A DNA stretch of 32,827 bases from Caballeronia sp. (GTDB taxonomy: Bacteria > Pseudomonadota > Gammaproteobacteria > Burkholderiales > Burkholderiaceae), in NCBI RefSeq assembly GCF_028292365.1, contig NZ_JAQGMM010000091.1, positions 1 to 32,827 on the forward strand, written 5' to 3'. Both the position numbers and the translations under genes were made by a program. Shown here in pieces: positions 1 to 10,100 of this stretch. Every line of letters begins with the position of its first letter. Within the stretch, counting starts at the first letter, position 1. The notes beneath the pieces are model-generated. The model ran no database searches and was not told where the DNA came from. It worked only from the letters and a program-made list of their open reading frames with translations.

Positions 1-3000
1 TGCTGTTCTGAGTCATATACCGCGCGAAGCAATCTGCGTCGAGCGTTGTATCGCGGTCGATCAGATGCAGCGTGCCGCCCGATGCGAGCGCGCCGAACAA
101 CACGGTATGACCAAGATCGGCAGCCACCGTCGACACCATCGCGAATGTCGAACGCGGTGGTAACGCGAGACGGTCCAGCACTGCGTCAACGTAATTGCTC
201 AGTGCGGCGTGCGGTAGGACTACGCCCTTCGGCGTGCCGCTAGAGCCAGAGGTGAAAATCACGTAGGCCGCTTCGCGCGAGTCAACAGCAGGCAACTCTC
301 GGGCTAACGCGTGCGCGTGCTGTCGCGCGTTATCGATGGTGGTCTGGTGCAGACCCTCAAGCGCGAACCCAGCCTGTTCCTTTTCCCACAACACAAACTG
401 CGCTCTGCAACCGCGCAAGGTCTGTTCAATTCTTTGAGGTGGATTACCGGCGTCGAGTGGAACAAAGGCACCGCCTGCTTTCAACACGCCAAGCATCGCG
501 ACGACAAACGCCGCCGAGCGATCCCCGATAATCGCTACAGGCTGGCCAACGTGAAGACCGTGATCGAGCAACCAGCACGCGATGCGTTGCGCGCGTTGAT
601 CGAGCTCGCGGTAACTCAGGCCCTCCACTCCATCGATCAGCGCCAGCGCCTCGGGTTGAATCTGCGCATGCTCCGCGACGCGCATGTGCACCGGTTCGCC
701 GGAGAAGTTTGTTTCCCTGCCGCGGCTTGCGGCTGTTACGCCGGCCTGCTCTTCAGCATCGAGCAAATCGAGCGCTGCCAGAGCCCGGTCAGCAGCAGGG
801 TCATCAGCGAGCAACGCGGCGGCGAACGCTTCAACTACCCGCTGGTATTGCGCGGCCATTCGCTCCACGCTCGATGCATCGAAAAGATCGCTCGCATAGG
901 TCAGGTAAGCACGCAATCCACCTCCGCGTGATTCGCGCAGATCGAGCGCGAGCGGAACCTTCACGTGCGCTTCTTCAATCTCATAACGCGATGCAGTGAG
1001 ACCGGGCAGCCGCTCGAGTGCCGGATAGTCATCGGCGAGATAGTTGAACGTCGTCTCGAAGAGCGGTAGACCTTGCGCGTCGCGCGCCGGGTTCAACCGC
1101 TCGACCAGCACATCGAAAGGTAGTGCCTGATGCGCCTGCCCTTCGATCGCCGCGCGACGAAGCGCTGCCACTAGCGCCGATACACTCAGCGATGCCATGC
1201 AGACGCTGCGCAGCACAATCGTGTTTGTGAAAAAGCCAACTACGCCGTGCGTCTCAGGCCGCTGGCGATTCGCTACCGGCACACCGGTGCGGATATCGGC
1301 CTGCCCGGTCACGCGATACAACCACGCGTGATAGGCCGCGAGCAGCACGATGAACGGCGTGGCTCCGTGCCTGGTTGCTGCATCGCGGACCTGGCGTGCA
1401 AGGCTTGCGGGAAGCGTGAACGGCGTGCGCGCGGCGGCGAGGTTTCCTGTGCCGGCGCCAGGCGAACGATCGAATGGCAAGGCCAACGCAGGTGCTTCTT
1501 CGCCAAGTTCGTTGCGCCAGTAGTCGAGCTGGCGCCGCGCTTCGCTGCTACTGAGCCAACGGTGTTGCCACGCGGCGTAATCGGTATAAGCGACCCGCGG
1601 CGCGGCAATCGCGGCTGGCGTACCCGTTATAGCGGCACGATAATGCGCGACAAATTCATCGACGATGATCTGCATTGACCATCCGTCGGTCGCAATGTGA
1701 TGCAGTGCCAGCAGCAGCAAGTGTTCATTGTCGCCGTAGCGGACAAGGCCAACGCGCAACACGGGTCCTTGCACAAGATCGAAGGGCTCGGCGGCGAAGC
1801 GCTGCGCGAGCTTGCCAAGCGTTTCTTCGCTGAAGTCTCCATCAAGAAGATCGGCTCGCATCCAGTCGAGCGATGTTGCCGGATGGATTCGCGGCACGTA
1901 CACATTCTCCGAGCCCGGCATCTCGACAAAACTCGTACGCAACGCGGCGTGACGTTCGACGAGGATGTCGACGCTGTGGCGCAGAGCGTCAATGTTGAGT
2001 TGGCCGCGCAAGCGTATGCCGGTGGCGATGTGATAAGCGCGGCTCTGTGGATTGAGTTGGCACGCGAACAGTTGCCGCTGCTGCGCGTGCGATACAACAA
2101 GCTCGTCACTACGTTGCCACGGGATGATATCGGCTGACTCGCACTCCGGCTTTTCAATTGCCTGCGACAGCGCGCCGGCCATGGCCGCGAGTGTCGGTAA
2201 TTCGAAAACCTGCCCGATCTCGAACGGCCGCCTCCAACGTTCGCCGATACGTGCCGCCAAGCGTGCCGCCGTCAGCGAACTGCCGCCGGATGCGAAAAAA
2301 TGTGCGTGGCGTGTCGCGACCTCCAGGTCGAGCACTTCGCTCCATAGTGCGGCGAGTTCCTTTTCGAGCCCATCGAGCGGAGCTTGCTGCGGCGTATCAG
2401 CCTCGGCTGCACCCACTACGAAGTGACCACGCTCCCACAGCGCATATGCATCCAGCGTGCGGTTCTGCCAGCCTTGCCGCGTAGCCGCGCGCTGCAACTT
2501 GCCACTCGATGTCTTCGGCAATGCCGCGGGATTCAACAACAGGACAGCGACAGGAACCTCGCCGCATGCGTCGAACACGCAGCGGTTCAACTGCGCCACG
2601 ATGTCAGCCGCCGTGAAGCGCTTCTTCATCACCGGCGCGATTTCGAGTGCAAGCGCAGGACCTTCGGCGCCGTCGATATCGGCGGCAAACGCGATAACCC
2701 GGCCCTTGCGCACGAACTCACAGCACGCTTCAACGGCCTGTTCGATATCCTGCGGATACAGATTCTTGCCGCGCACGATGATCAGGTCCTTGCAACGACC
2801 GGCGATATAGAGCTGCCCGTCATGCACGAACCCGAGGTCGCCGGTACGCAGCCATCGCGTCGCACCGTCGGGACGAAACGTGGACGAGGAGGCATCGGCA
2901 CGTTGCCAATAGCCGTGCGCCACGCTCGGCCCGCTTACGTTGATCTCCCCGATCTGGTCGCCCATGAGTGTATGCCCGCCAACCGGATCGACTATCTCAA

Positions 3001-4165
3001 TCACGTGGCCCGGTTGCGGCGCGCCGCAGGCGACCAGCACCGTGCCCGGCTCGGTCTCAGGCGCTACGGCCACGCGAGCGGCAGACAAAGCGTCGCTCTC
3101 AAACCTGGCCGATACCAAACCCGCGCCGCGCCGGCCGCCCGTCACGAAGAGCGTTGCCTCGGCGAGGCCGTAGCACGGATAGAGCGCGGCGGCATCGAAG
3201 CCGGCAGACGCGAAGCGCGCGACAAACGCATCGAGCGTGTCGCGCCGCACGGGTTCCGAGCCGGAGAAAGCGAGCCGCCAACTCGACAGGTCAAGTTGCG
3301 CGACCGCATTGTCGCGAAGGCGTTCGGCACACAATCGATACGCGAAATCGGGTGCACCGGAAATCGTGCCCCGATGCCGCGCGATAGCCTGGAGCCAGCG
3401 CAACGGACGTTCAAGAAAATACTGCGGCGACATCAGCACGAGAGGAATGCCGCTGAAGACCGGCTGCAACATGCTGCCGATCAAACCCATGTCGTGATAA
3501 AGCGGCAGCCAGCTCACGAACACATCGTCGCTCTGCACGCCGAGGCCCGCCTTGATCGCAATTTCGTTCGCGATCAGATTGCCGTGGCTGACCATCACGC
3601 CTTTCGGCGTTCCCGTGGAACCCGACGTGTATTGCAGGAAAGCGATATCGGCTGGTTGCACGTCGTGGAGCGCGAAGGCGCGGGTGTCACCCGTCGAGCA
3701 CAGCCCATCCACCGCGATGATCTCTGCGTCCGGCGCCAGTTCGCCGTATTGCTCGGCGAAGCGCTCCTGCAACGCCGATGTGGTCAACACGTAACGCACG
3801 CCCGCATCCTGCGCAATCCCGCGTAATCGCGCCAGATGCTGCTCGCGCTTCGATTCCGGCGGATAGACCGGGACCGCAACGACCCCCGCATACAGGCAGC
3901 CGAAAAACGCACTCACATAGTCGATGCCGCTGTCCATCAGCAGCAACGCACGTGCACCCGCCGACCGCTGATCACTGAAGTACGCGGCTATGCATGTCGC
4001 GCGGCGATCGAGTTCAGCGTAGTCGTATTGCGCTTCGCCAGCCGCGTCGATGGTGATCAAGGCGGCCGCGTCCGGACGTTCGAGCGCCAGCGTACGGAGG
4101 CGGGCGGGCATTCCCGCTTCACCCGATGTCCACCTCTCCGTCAAGTCATTCACACTCGAGTTCAT
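1..4165 (-). CDS. NRPS starting FAAL-T-C-A(Asp), cut by the left window edge
   Basis: Open frame of 1,388 codons without a stop, entering the window edge; the missing part is the rest of the A domain and all later modules. Residues 1 to about 560 are a fatty acyl-AMP ligase: N-terminal GCLYAGVVAVPVYPP, the P-loop-like YTSGSTGTPKG near residue 178, then WLPLYHDMGLIG, the FAAL signature. A carrier domain follows, with FFASGGSSL and phosphopantetheine Ser630. Next comes a condensation domain with HHIATDGWS (His822/His823), then an A domain with FTSGSSGTPKG and the pocket segment STVAADLGHTVLFGAL. Its first pocket residues Asp1350, Leu and Thr are the beginning of the Asp code (DLTK..). Such an enzyme loads a fatty acid and couples it to Asp, which makes this the biosynthetic starter although it lies downstream of the TE-containing NRPS. 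The start ATG overlaps the upstream stop as ATGA, so translation is probably coupled. Domain order and the FAAL identity are clear; later modules are unknown. Confidence 0.95.
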   Translation of the reverse strand, partial: MNSSVNDLTERWTSGEAGMPARLRTLALERPDAAALITIDAAGEAQYDYAELDRRATCIAAYFSDQRSAGARALLLMDSGIDYVSAFFGCLYAGVVAVPVYPPESKREQHLARLRGIAQDAGVRYVLTTSALQERFAEQYGELAPDAEIIAVDGLCSTGDTRAFALHDVQPADIAFLQYTSGSTGTPKGVMVSHGNLIANEIAIKAGLGVQSDDVFVSWLPLYHDMGLIGSMLQPVFSGIPLVLMSPQYFLERPLRWLQAIARHRGTISGAPDFAYRLCAERLRDNAVAQLDLSSWRLAFSGSEPVRRDTLDAFVARFASAGFDAAALYPCYGLAEATLFVTGGRRGAGLVSARFESDALSAARVAVAPETEPGTVLVACGAPQPGHVIEIVDPVGGHTLMGDQIGEINVSGPSVAHGYWQRADASSSTFRPDGATRWLRTGDLGFVHDGQLYIAGRCKDLIIVRGKNLYPQDIEQAVEACCEFVRKGRVIAFAADIDGAEGPALALEIAPVMKKRFTAADIVAQLNRCVFDACGEVPVAVLLLNPAALPKTSSGKLQRAATRQGWQNRTLDAYALWERGHFVVGAAEADTPQQAPLDGLEKELAALWSEVLDLEVATRHAHFFASGGSSLTAARLAARIGERWRRPFEIGQVFELPTLAAMAGALSQAIEKPECESADIIPWQRSDELVVSHAQQRQLFACQLNPQSRAYHIATGIRLRGQLNIDALRHSVDILVERHAALRTSFVEMPGSENVYVPRIHPATSLDWMRADLLDGDFSEETLGKLAQRFAAEPFDLVQGPVLRVGLVRYGDNEHLLLLALHHIATDGWSMQIIVDEFVAHYRAAITGTPAAIAAPRVAYTDYAAWQHRWLSSSEARRQLDYWRNELGEEAPALALPFDRSPGAGTGNLAAARTPFTLPASLARQVRDAATRHGATPFIVLLAAYHAWLYRVTGQADIRTGVPVANRQRPETHGVVGFFTNTIVLRSVCMASLSVSALVAALRRAAIEGQAHQALPFDVLVERLNPARDAQGLPLFETTFNYLADDYPALERLPGLTASRYEIEEAHVKVPLALDLRESRGGGLRAYLTYASDLFDASSVERMAAQYQRVVEAFAAALLADDPAADRALAALDLLDAEEQAGVTAASRGRETNFSGEPVHMRVAEHAQIQPEALALIDGVEGLSYRELDQRAQRIACWLLDHGLHVGQPVAIIGDRSAAFVVAMLGVLKAGGAFVPLDAGNPPQRIEQTLRGCRAQFVLWEKEQAGFALEGLHQTTIDNARQHAHALARELPAVDSREAAYVIFTSGSSGTPKGVVLPHAALSNYVDAVLDRLALPPRSTFAMVSTVAADLGHTVLFGALASGGTLHLIDRDTTLDADCFARYMTQNS

Positions 4166-7100
4166 GACAGGTTCTCCGGCCGACGGTCGTGATCGTGGTC
4201 ACTCGCAGCACTGGAGGTGAGCGCACGCGCGAGGTCATCGAAAAGATCGCTGTGCCGCACGATATGCGTGTGATCCGCATCGATCTCGCTGACCACCGAG
4301 ACCCAGCCCGTCGAGTGTGCCGACCACATTGCAGTCGCTTCGCGTGCCGGGCGATAAGGCCGATGCCGTGCCCACCACAATTTCAGATCGACCGGCAGCG
4401 GCGCCCGTTCCGTGTAACGGACGATATGACCCAGGTGCCGCTGGAACAACATTACTTTGCTGAGCAGCGCGCGAGTGCTGACGTCGGCCAGGTCGCCTTG
4501 CATTGACGGCCATTTCTTGCCGGCATCGTCGAGCACTTTCTGCAGCTCGTGATCGGTCGCGCGATACGTACGCATCTGCTCGTGAGTCACCGGGGCTTCA
4601 TCGCCGGGCTCCCGATTGTCTTCGGCCTTCGGCACGTGTGCATCAATCAGGCCTACGAACGGCACCTCCCCGCCATCACGTGCCAGCACGCGCGCCACCT
4701 CGGTCGCGATCACTCCACCCACGGACCAGCCGATCAACCGGTATGGCCCGACCGGTTGCACCGTGCGAATTCGCGCGGCGTAGTCGGCAGCAAGCTCCGA
4801 CAAATCACCGGGCCACCAATCCTCTGTATAAAACGGCGCCTGCACGCCGTACACGTTCGCGACGCCATCGAGTGCAGCCGCAAGCAGTCGGTAGTCCGCG
4901 ACCAGACCTGATGCCGGGTGGATCGCGAAGACGATCGGCGCATCGGTGCGCTCGCTCATCGATACAACATTCGCAGCGGGCTCACCACTTGAGTCGCGTG
5001 CGCCAAGATACGCCGCGAGCGTGCGGACCGTCGCATGCTGGAACAACGCTTCGAGAGTCAAGCTCGCCAAGCCGGACTGAGCGCTCTTGGCGAGCACCTT
5101 GAGCGCGAGCAGCGAATGTCCACCTGCTTCGAAGAAGTTATCGGTGACGCCAAGGTCATCGCGCTCCAGCACTTCCTGCCAGATGCCAAGCAACTGCGTT
5201 TCGAGGGGCGTACTCGGCGCGGTTCTCTCAGCGCTCTTGCGATCACCCGGTTCGGGCAGCGCGGCACGATCGAGCTTACCGTTCTGCATGAGCGGCAGAC
5301 TCTCGAGCCACACCAGCACCGACGGCACCATATAACCCGGCAAACGACTTTCAAGTACACGGCGAACGGCTGCTTCATCGAACTGGTCACGATCCCCGAC
5401 CACGTAACCGACGATCCGCTTCGCCTCTCCCTCACCGTTCAGCGAAGCAACCGCTGCCTGCACACCGGGTGCTTCGCGCAACACCGCTTCGATCTCGCCC
5501 AATTCAATGCGGAAGCCGCGAAGTTTTACCTGGCTGTCCAGCCGCCCGAGAAAGTCGATGCTGCCATCCACTCGCCGCCGGCACAAATCGCCACTACGGT
5601 ACAAGCGTGCTCCCGGCATACGCGGGTCAGGCGCAAACCGTTCCGCGGTCAAGCCAGGTCGATCCAGATAACCGCGCGCAAGCGTCAGGCCGCCAATGCA
5701 CAACTCACCCAGCGCGCCGACCGGCGCCTCGTTACCGTGCCGGTCCATCACATAGACACTTCGCGATCCGTATGGCTCGCCAATCGACACGATCGCCTGT
5801 GCCGTATCCACCGCGCGCGTCTCGCGATACATGCACGCCACCGTGGTCTCCGTCGGGCCGTACAGGTTGTCGAGCCGGATCCGGGCGAGCGGCCCGTTGC
5901 GCCATTGCGCGAGTGCATCACCGGGAAGTCCCTCGCCGCCCACGGTGATCTGCCGCAATGCAGACAGGTCGTCCAAAGGTAGCGGCGTGCGCAACCATTG
6001 TTGCCAGTACGCGGTCGGAATCCGCGCGAACGTGACGCGACCGTCCTTAAGATGCCGGCTGGTCGTCTGGATGTCCCATAGCTGCGGACCACGCATCTCG
6101 ACCTGACCGCCTTGCATCAGCGCCGGCAGCATTTCATGCAGCGCCACGTCGAAGTTGATCGTCGACGATTGCAACTGGACAACGCTTGCATCGATTCCAT
6201 ATGTACCGATGAAATCGTCCAGATGGCGGCTGAGCGCAACATGACTGATCGCCACGCCCTTGGGCCGTCCCGTCGAGCCCGATGTGTAGATCACATAGGC
6301 CAGTTGTTCGGGATGAATGGAGGCATTGAGTGGATGGCCGGATGATGGTTCAAGCGCATTGATGTCGATGACTTCGCGGCCTGCGAAAAGCGGACCGCAA
6401 GTCGCGAACGTGGCGGCATCGGCGAGTACGCACGACAGTTGCGCGTCGTTAATCATGGTGCGCAGACGGTCCGCCGGATAGGCGGGATCAAGCGGCACGA
6501 ACGCCGCGCCGGACCGGAGCACACCGACCACTGCCGCGACCAATCCCACCGAGCGCGTCAGACACAGTCCCACGCGTGTCTCCGAGCCCATCCCTCGCGC
6601 AAGCAACGCGCGTGCGATGTGGTTCGACCAGACATCGAGTTCACCGTAAGAGAGGCGCGCACCTTCGCAATGCACGGCCCGAGCTTGAGGCTGACGCCGC
6701 GCCTGCGCGGCGATGCGTTCGCCGACCGGCATGAACGAGTGATTGCTGAGCGCTGGTCGGCTACCTTCCGGATCAAGCACGAGCTCAGCCAGATACGCAT
6801 GGTCATTCGTCGCGATCTGCTCAAGCAACGAGACGTAATGGCCCAGCATTCGTTCGACGGTTTGAGCGTCGAATACATCGCGGGCATAGTTCAACGAAAC
6901 CGTGATTCCATCGCGCCGTTCACGGACCGACAGCACCAAATCAAAACGCGCCGTACCCGTCGATGTTGCGATTGGCGAGACTCGCAGGCCAGGCAAGCTG
7001 AGCCCTTCGCCTTCCGTGCCGTGATCGTAGTTGAACATGACGCTGAAGAGCGGCGTATGCGCGAGGCTTCGGCCGGGATTCAGCGCGTCGACAACGCGGG

Positions 7101-10100
7101 CGAACGGTACGTCCTGATGCGCCTGCGCTTCGAGCACGCGTTCGCGAACGTGGCCGAGCAGCGTTTCGATGGTATCGAGTCCCGCCATCTCCGTGCGAAT
7201 GACCAGCGTGTTCACGAAGAAGCCGATAAGCGATTGCGTCTCAAGCCGGTCTCGCCCTGCAACGGGCACACCAACGCGGATGTCGGCTTGCCCGCTATAA
7301 CGTGCGAGCAAGACGTCGAAGGCAGCCAGCAGCACCATGAACGGTGTCGCCTGATGTCGTCTGGACTGCTCTTTGACTGCATCGATCACTGGCGCCGCGA
7401 GCCTGACATCGACCCGCGCGCCAGACTGATTGCGCGAAGCCGGCGGCGAGCGGTCGAACGGCAGTTCGAGCGCCGTCAATTCTCCTCCAAGCCGCTCACG
7501 CCAGAACATAAGTTCCGCGTCCGCCCGTGCTTGTTGTTCCGCGCCGTTCTGCCAGAGCGCGTAGTCGGCGTACTGGACCGGCAGAGGGGCGAGTTCGTGC
7601 GTGCGGCCTTGACGGATCGCTGTGTAAAGGCGCGAGAACTCGTCGAGGATGATCCGGCTCGACCACGCATCCGAGATAATGTGATGCGTCACGAAATGAA
7701 GCACGTGTTCGCAGTCGCCAAGCCGGATCAGCGTGACGCGAAACAGCGGTCCCTGCTCCAGCGAGAACGGCGCGCGGGAGATCGCATTGACAGTGTCCGT
7801 CACGCGCCTGGCTCTGCTTTCTTGCGGGACATCTTCCAGATCCAGCACCGACCAGCCCGGTTCGACGACATCGACTTGCTGCATCGCGACACCATCGACC
7901 TCAACAAAACGCGTGCGCAGGCTTTCATGACGCGCGACGAGCGCCGAGACTGCTTGACGCAGGATGTCGCGGTCGAGCGCGCCTTCCAGTTTCACTGCAC
8001 CCGCAAGGTTGTATGCGGGACTCTGTGGACTGAGGCGTGAGAAGAACCACAGGCGCTCCTGTGCCGGCGAAAGCGGGATGCTTAGCATTCCGTTTGGTCT
8101 GGAGGAGAGCACGACCGCTGACCCAGGCATCGCACCCAACGCGCCTTGCTCGATTGTTCGCGCCAGATCTGCCAGCGCCGGATACGCAAACAATTTCTGC
8201 ACCGGCAACTCAACGTTCAACGCCTCACGCAGCGCGGCCACCGCGCGCAATGCCAACAACGACTGCCCACCCAGTTCGAAGAAATTGTCGTGCCGACCGA
8301 TACGCTCGACGCGCAACACGTCCTGCCAGACGCCAGCGATGACCCGTTCTATCTCGCCCTTCGGCGCTTCCCAGATCCGTTCGGTTTGCTCAGGCAGCGG
8401 CAGCGCGTGCCGATCGACCTTGCCATTCGTGTTCAACGGCAGGCGGTCCATCACCACGATAAGACCGGGCACCATGTACTCCGGCAACACCGCGATCAGT
8501 TTTTCTCGCAGCCGCCCGGCGAGCGTGGCAGCGTCCGCGTGCTGCCCCACGCGACGCGAAACATACGCTACCAGCCGCGCGCCTCCCGTTCCTTCGTGCG
8601 CCGCGACTATTGCTTCGCCCACCTCCGGTTGCGCCAGCAACTGCGCCTCGACCTCTCCCAGTTCGATACGAAAGCCCCGGATCTTCACCTGATGGTCAAT
8701 CCGCCCCAGATATTCAAGGTGACCATCGGCCCGCCACTTCACGAGATCGCCCGTCCGATACAAACGTGCGCCGTTGCCGTTGAACGGGTCCGCCACGAAT
8801 CGCTCCGACGTCAACCCGCCCTGCCCGATATAACCACGCGCCAGCCCGACACCACCGAGGTACAACTCACCCGGCACGTTGGGAGGGACGAGCGCCATGC
8901 TCGAGTCGAGGACGTAAAGCTGCGTTCCCGCGACAGGACTGCCCAGAACCGGCGTAGCGTCCAGCACGCGACCGGCCGTCGACCAGATCGTGGTCTCGGT
9001 GGGACCGTACATATTCCATAGCTCGACGCCCTGTTCGTTCAGGTCGTGCGCCAGATCCGGCTGCAGGGCCTCGCCTCCGCACAGTCCCTTGAAGCGCACA
9101 AGCGGCGTCTGCGGCCAGCCGCCGGCCCGCAGCAGCCGCCAACCGGCAGGGGTCGACTGGAGCACCGTTGCCTTCGAGTCCTGCACCAGCCGTGCCAGCG
9201 CCGCGCCGTCCCGAGCCACCTCTCGCGTAGCCAGGACGATCCGGGCACCAACGACGAGTGGCAGATACAACTCAAGCGCGGCAATATCGAATGACAGCGA
9301 CGTCACGGCGACCAGCACGTCGTCCGCTGCGAGGCCGGGCTTCGCCTGCATGCTGTGGATGAAGTGGCTGAGTGCGTGGTGATGAACCATCACGCCCTTA
9401 GGCTGGCCCGTGGAACCAGACGTATAGATGACGTAGGCCAGGTTGTGTCCGTGCACATCCACGTGCGGTTTGTGCGACGGTTCGTCATCAAGATTCAGCG
9501 TGTCGAGCGTCAGCGTCGGCAGAGTGCTGAAGCGCTGTGTGATGGCGCTTTGCGTGAGTAACAAGCGCACGCCGCCATGGGCCATCATGTATGCCAGACG
9601 TTCCGCCGGATACTGCGGGTCGAGCGGCACATAGGCACCGCCAGCCTTCAACACGGCCAGCAAGCCGACCACCATCTCTACAGAACGCTCCAGGCCGATA
9701 CCGACCTTCACCTCAGGCCGTACACCCAGCCGCAGCAGTTTGTGCGCGAGCCGGTTGGCCCGTTCGTCGAGTTCGCGATAGGTCAACGTCTGCTCGGCGA
9801 ACACCAAAGCGATCGCATCGGGCGTCTTCATCGCCTGACGTTCGAACAAGTGGTGCACCGGCTCTGCCTGCGCAAATGTCTGGTCGTTGCGGCCCCACGC
9901 CAGTAGTTGCTGTTGCTGGCGATCTCCCAGCAGCGGCACCGCACGCGTGTCAGGCTGGCTCGCGACTGTCTCCAGCACAGCAACGTAACTGTCGAGAAGA
10001 CGCGAAGCCGTCGCCGGGTCAAAGAGATCGGTTGCGTAGGTCAAAGCGAGCTTGAGGCCTGCCTCATTAACCGATACATCCAGCGACAGGTCGAACTGCA

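Noticed and set aside
2384-3826. 480-codon plus-strand frame across the FAAL region
   Set aside because: Low-complexity Arg/Ala-rich protein without family likeness, antisense to the clear FAAL domain; a shadow of high-GC coding DNA.
6439-8040. 533-codon plus-strand frame inside the NRPS
   Set aside because: Antisense to the A3 and C3 domains; Arg/His-rich, no ribosome site, no domain.
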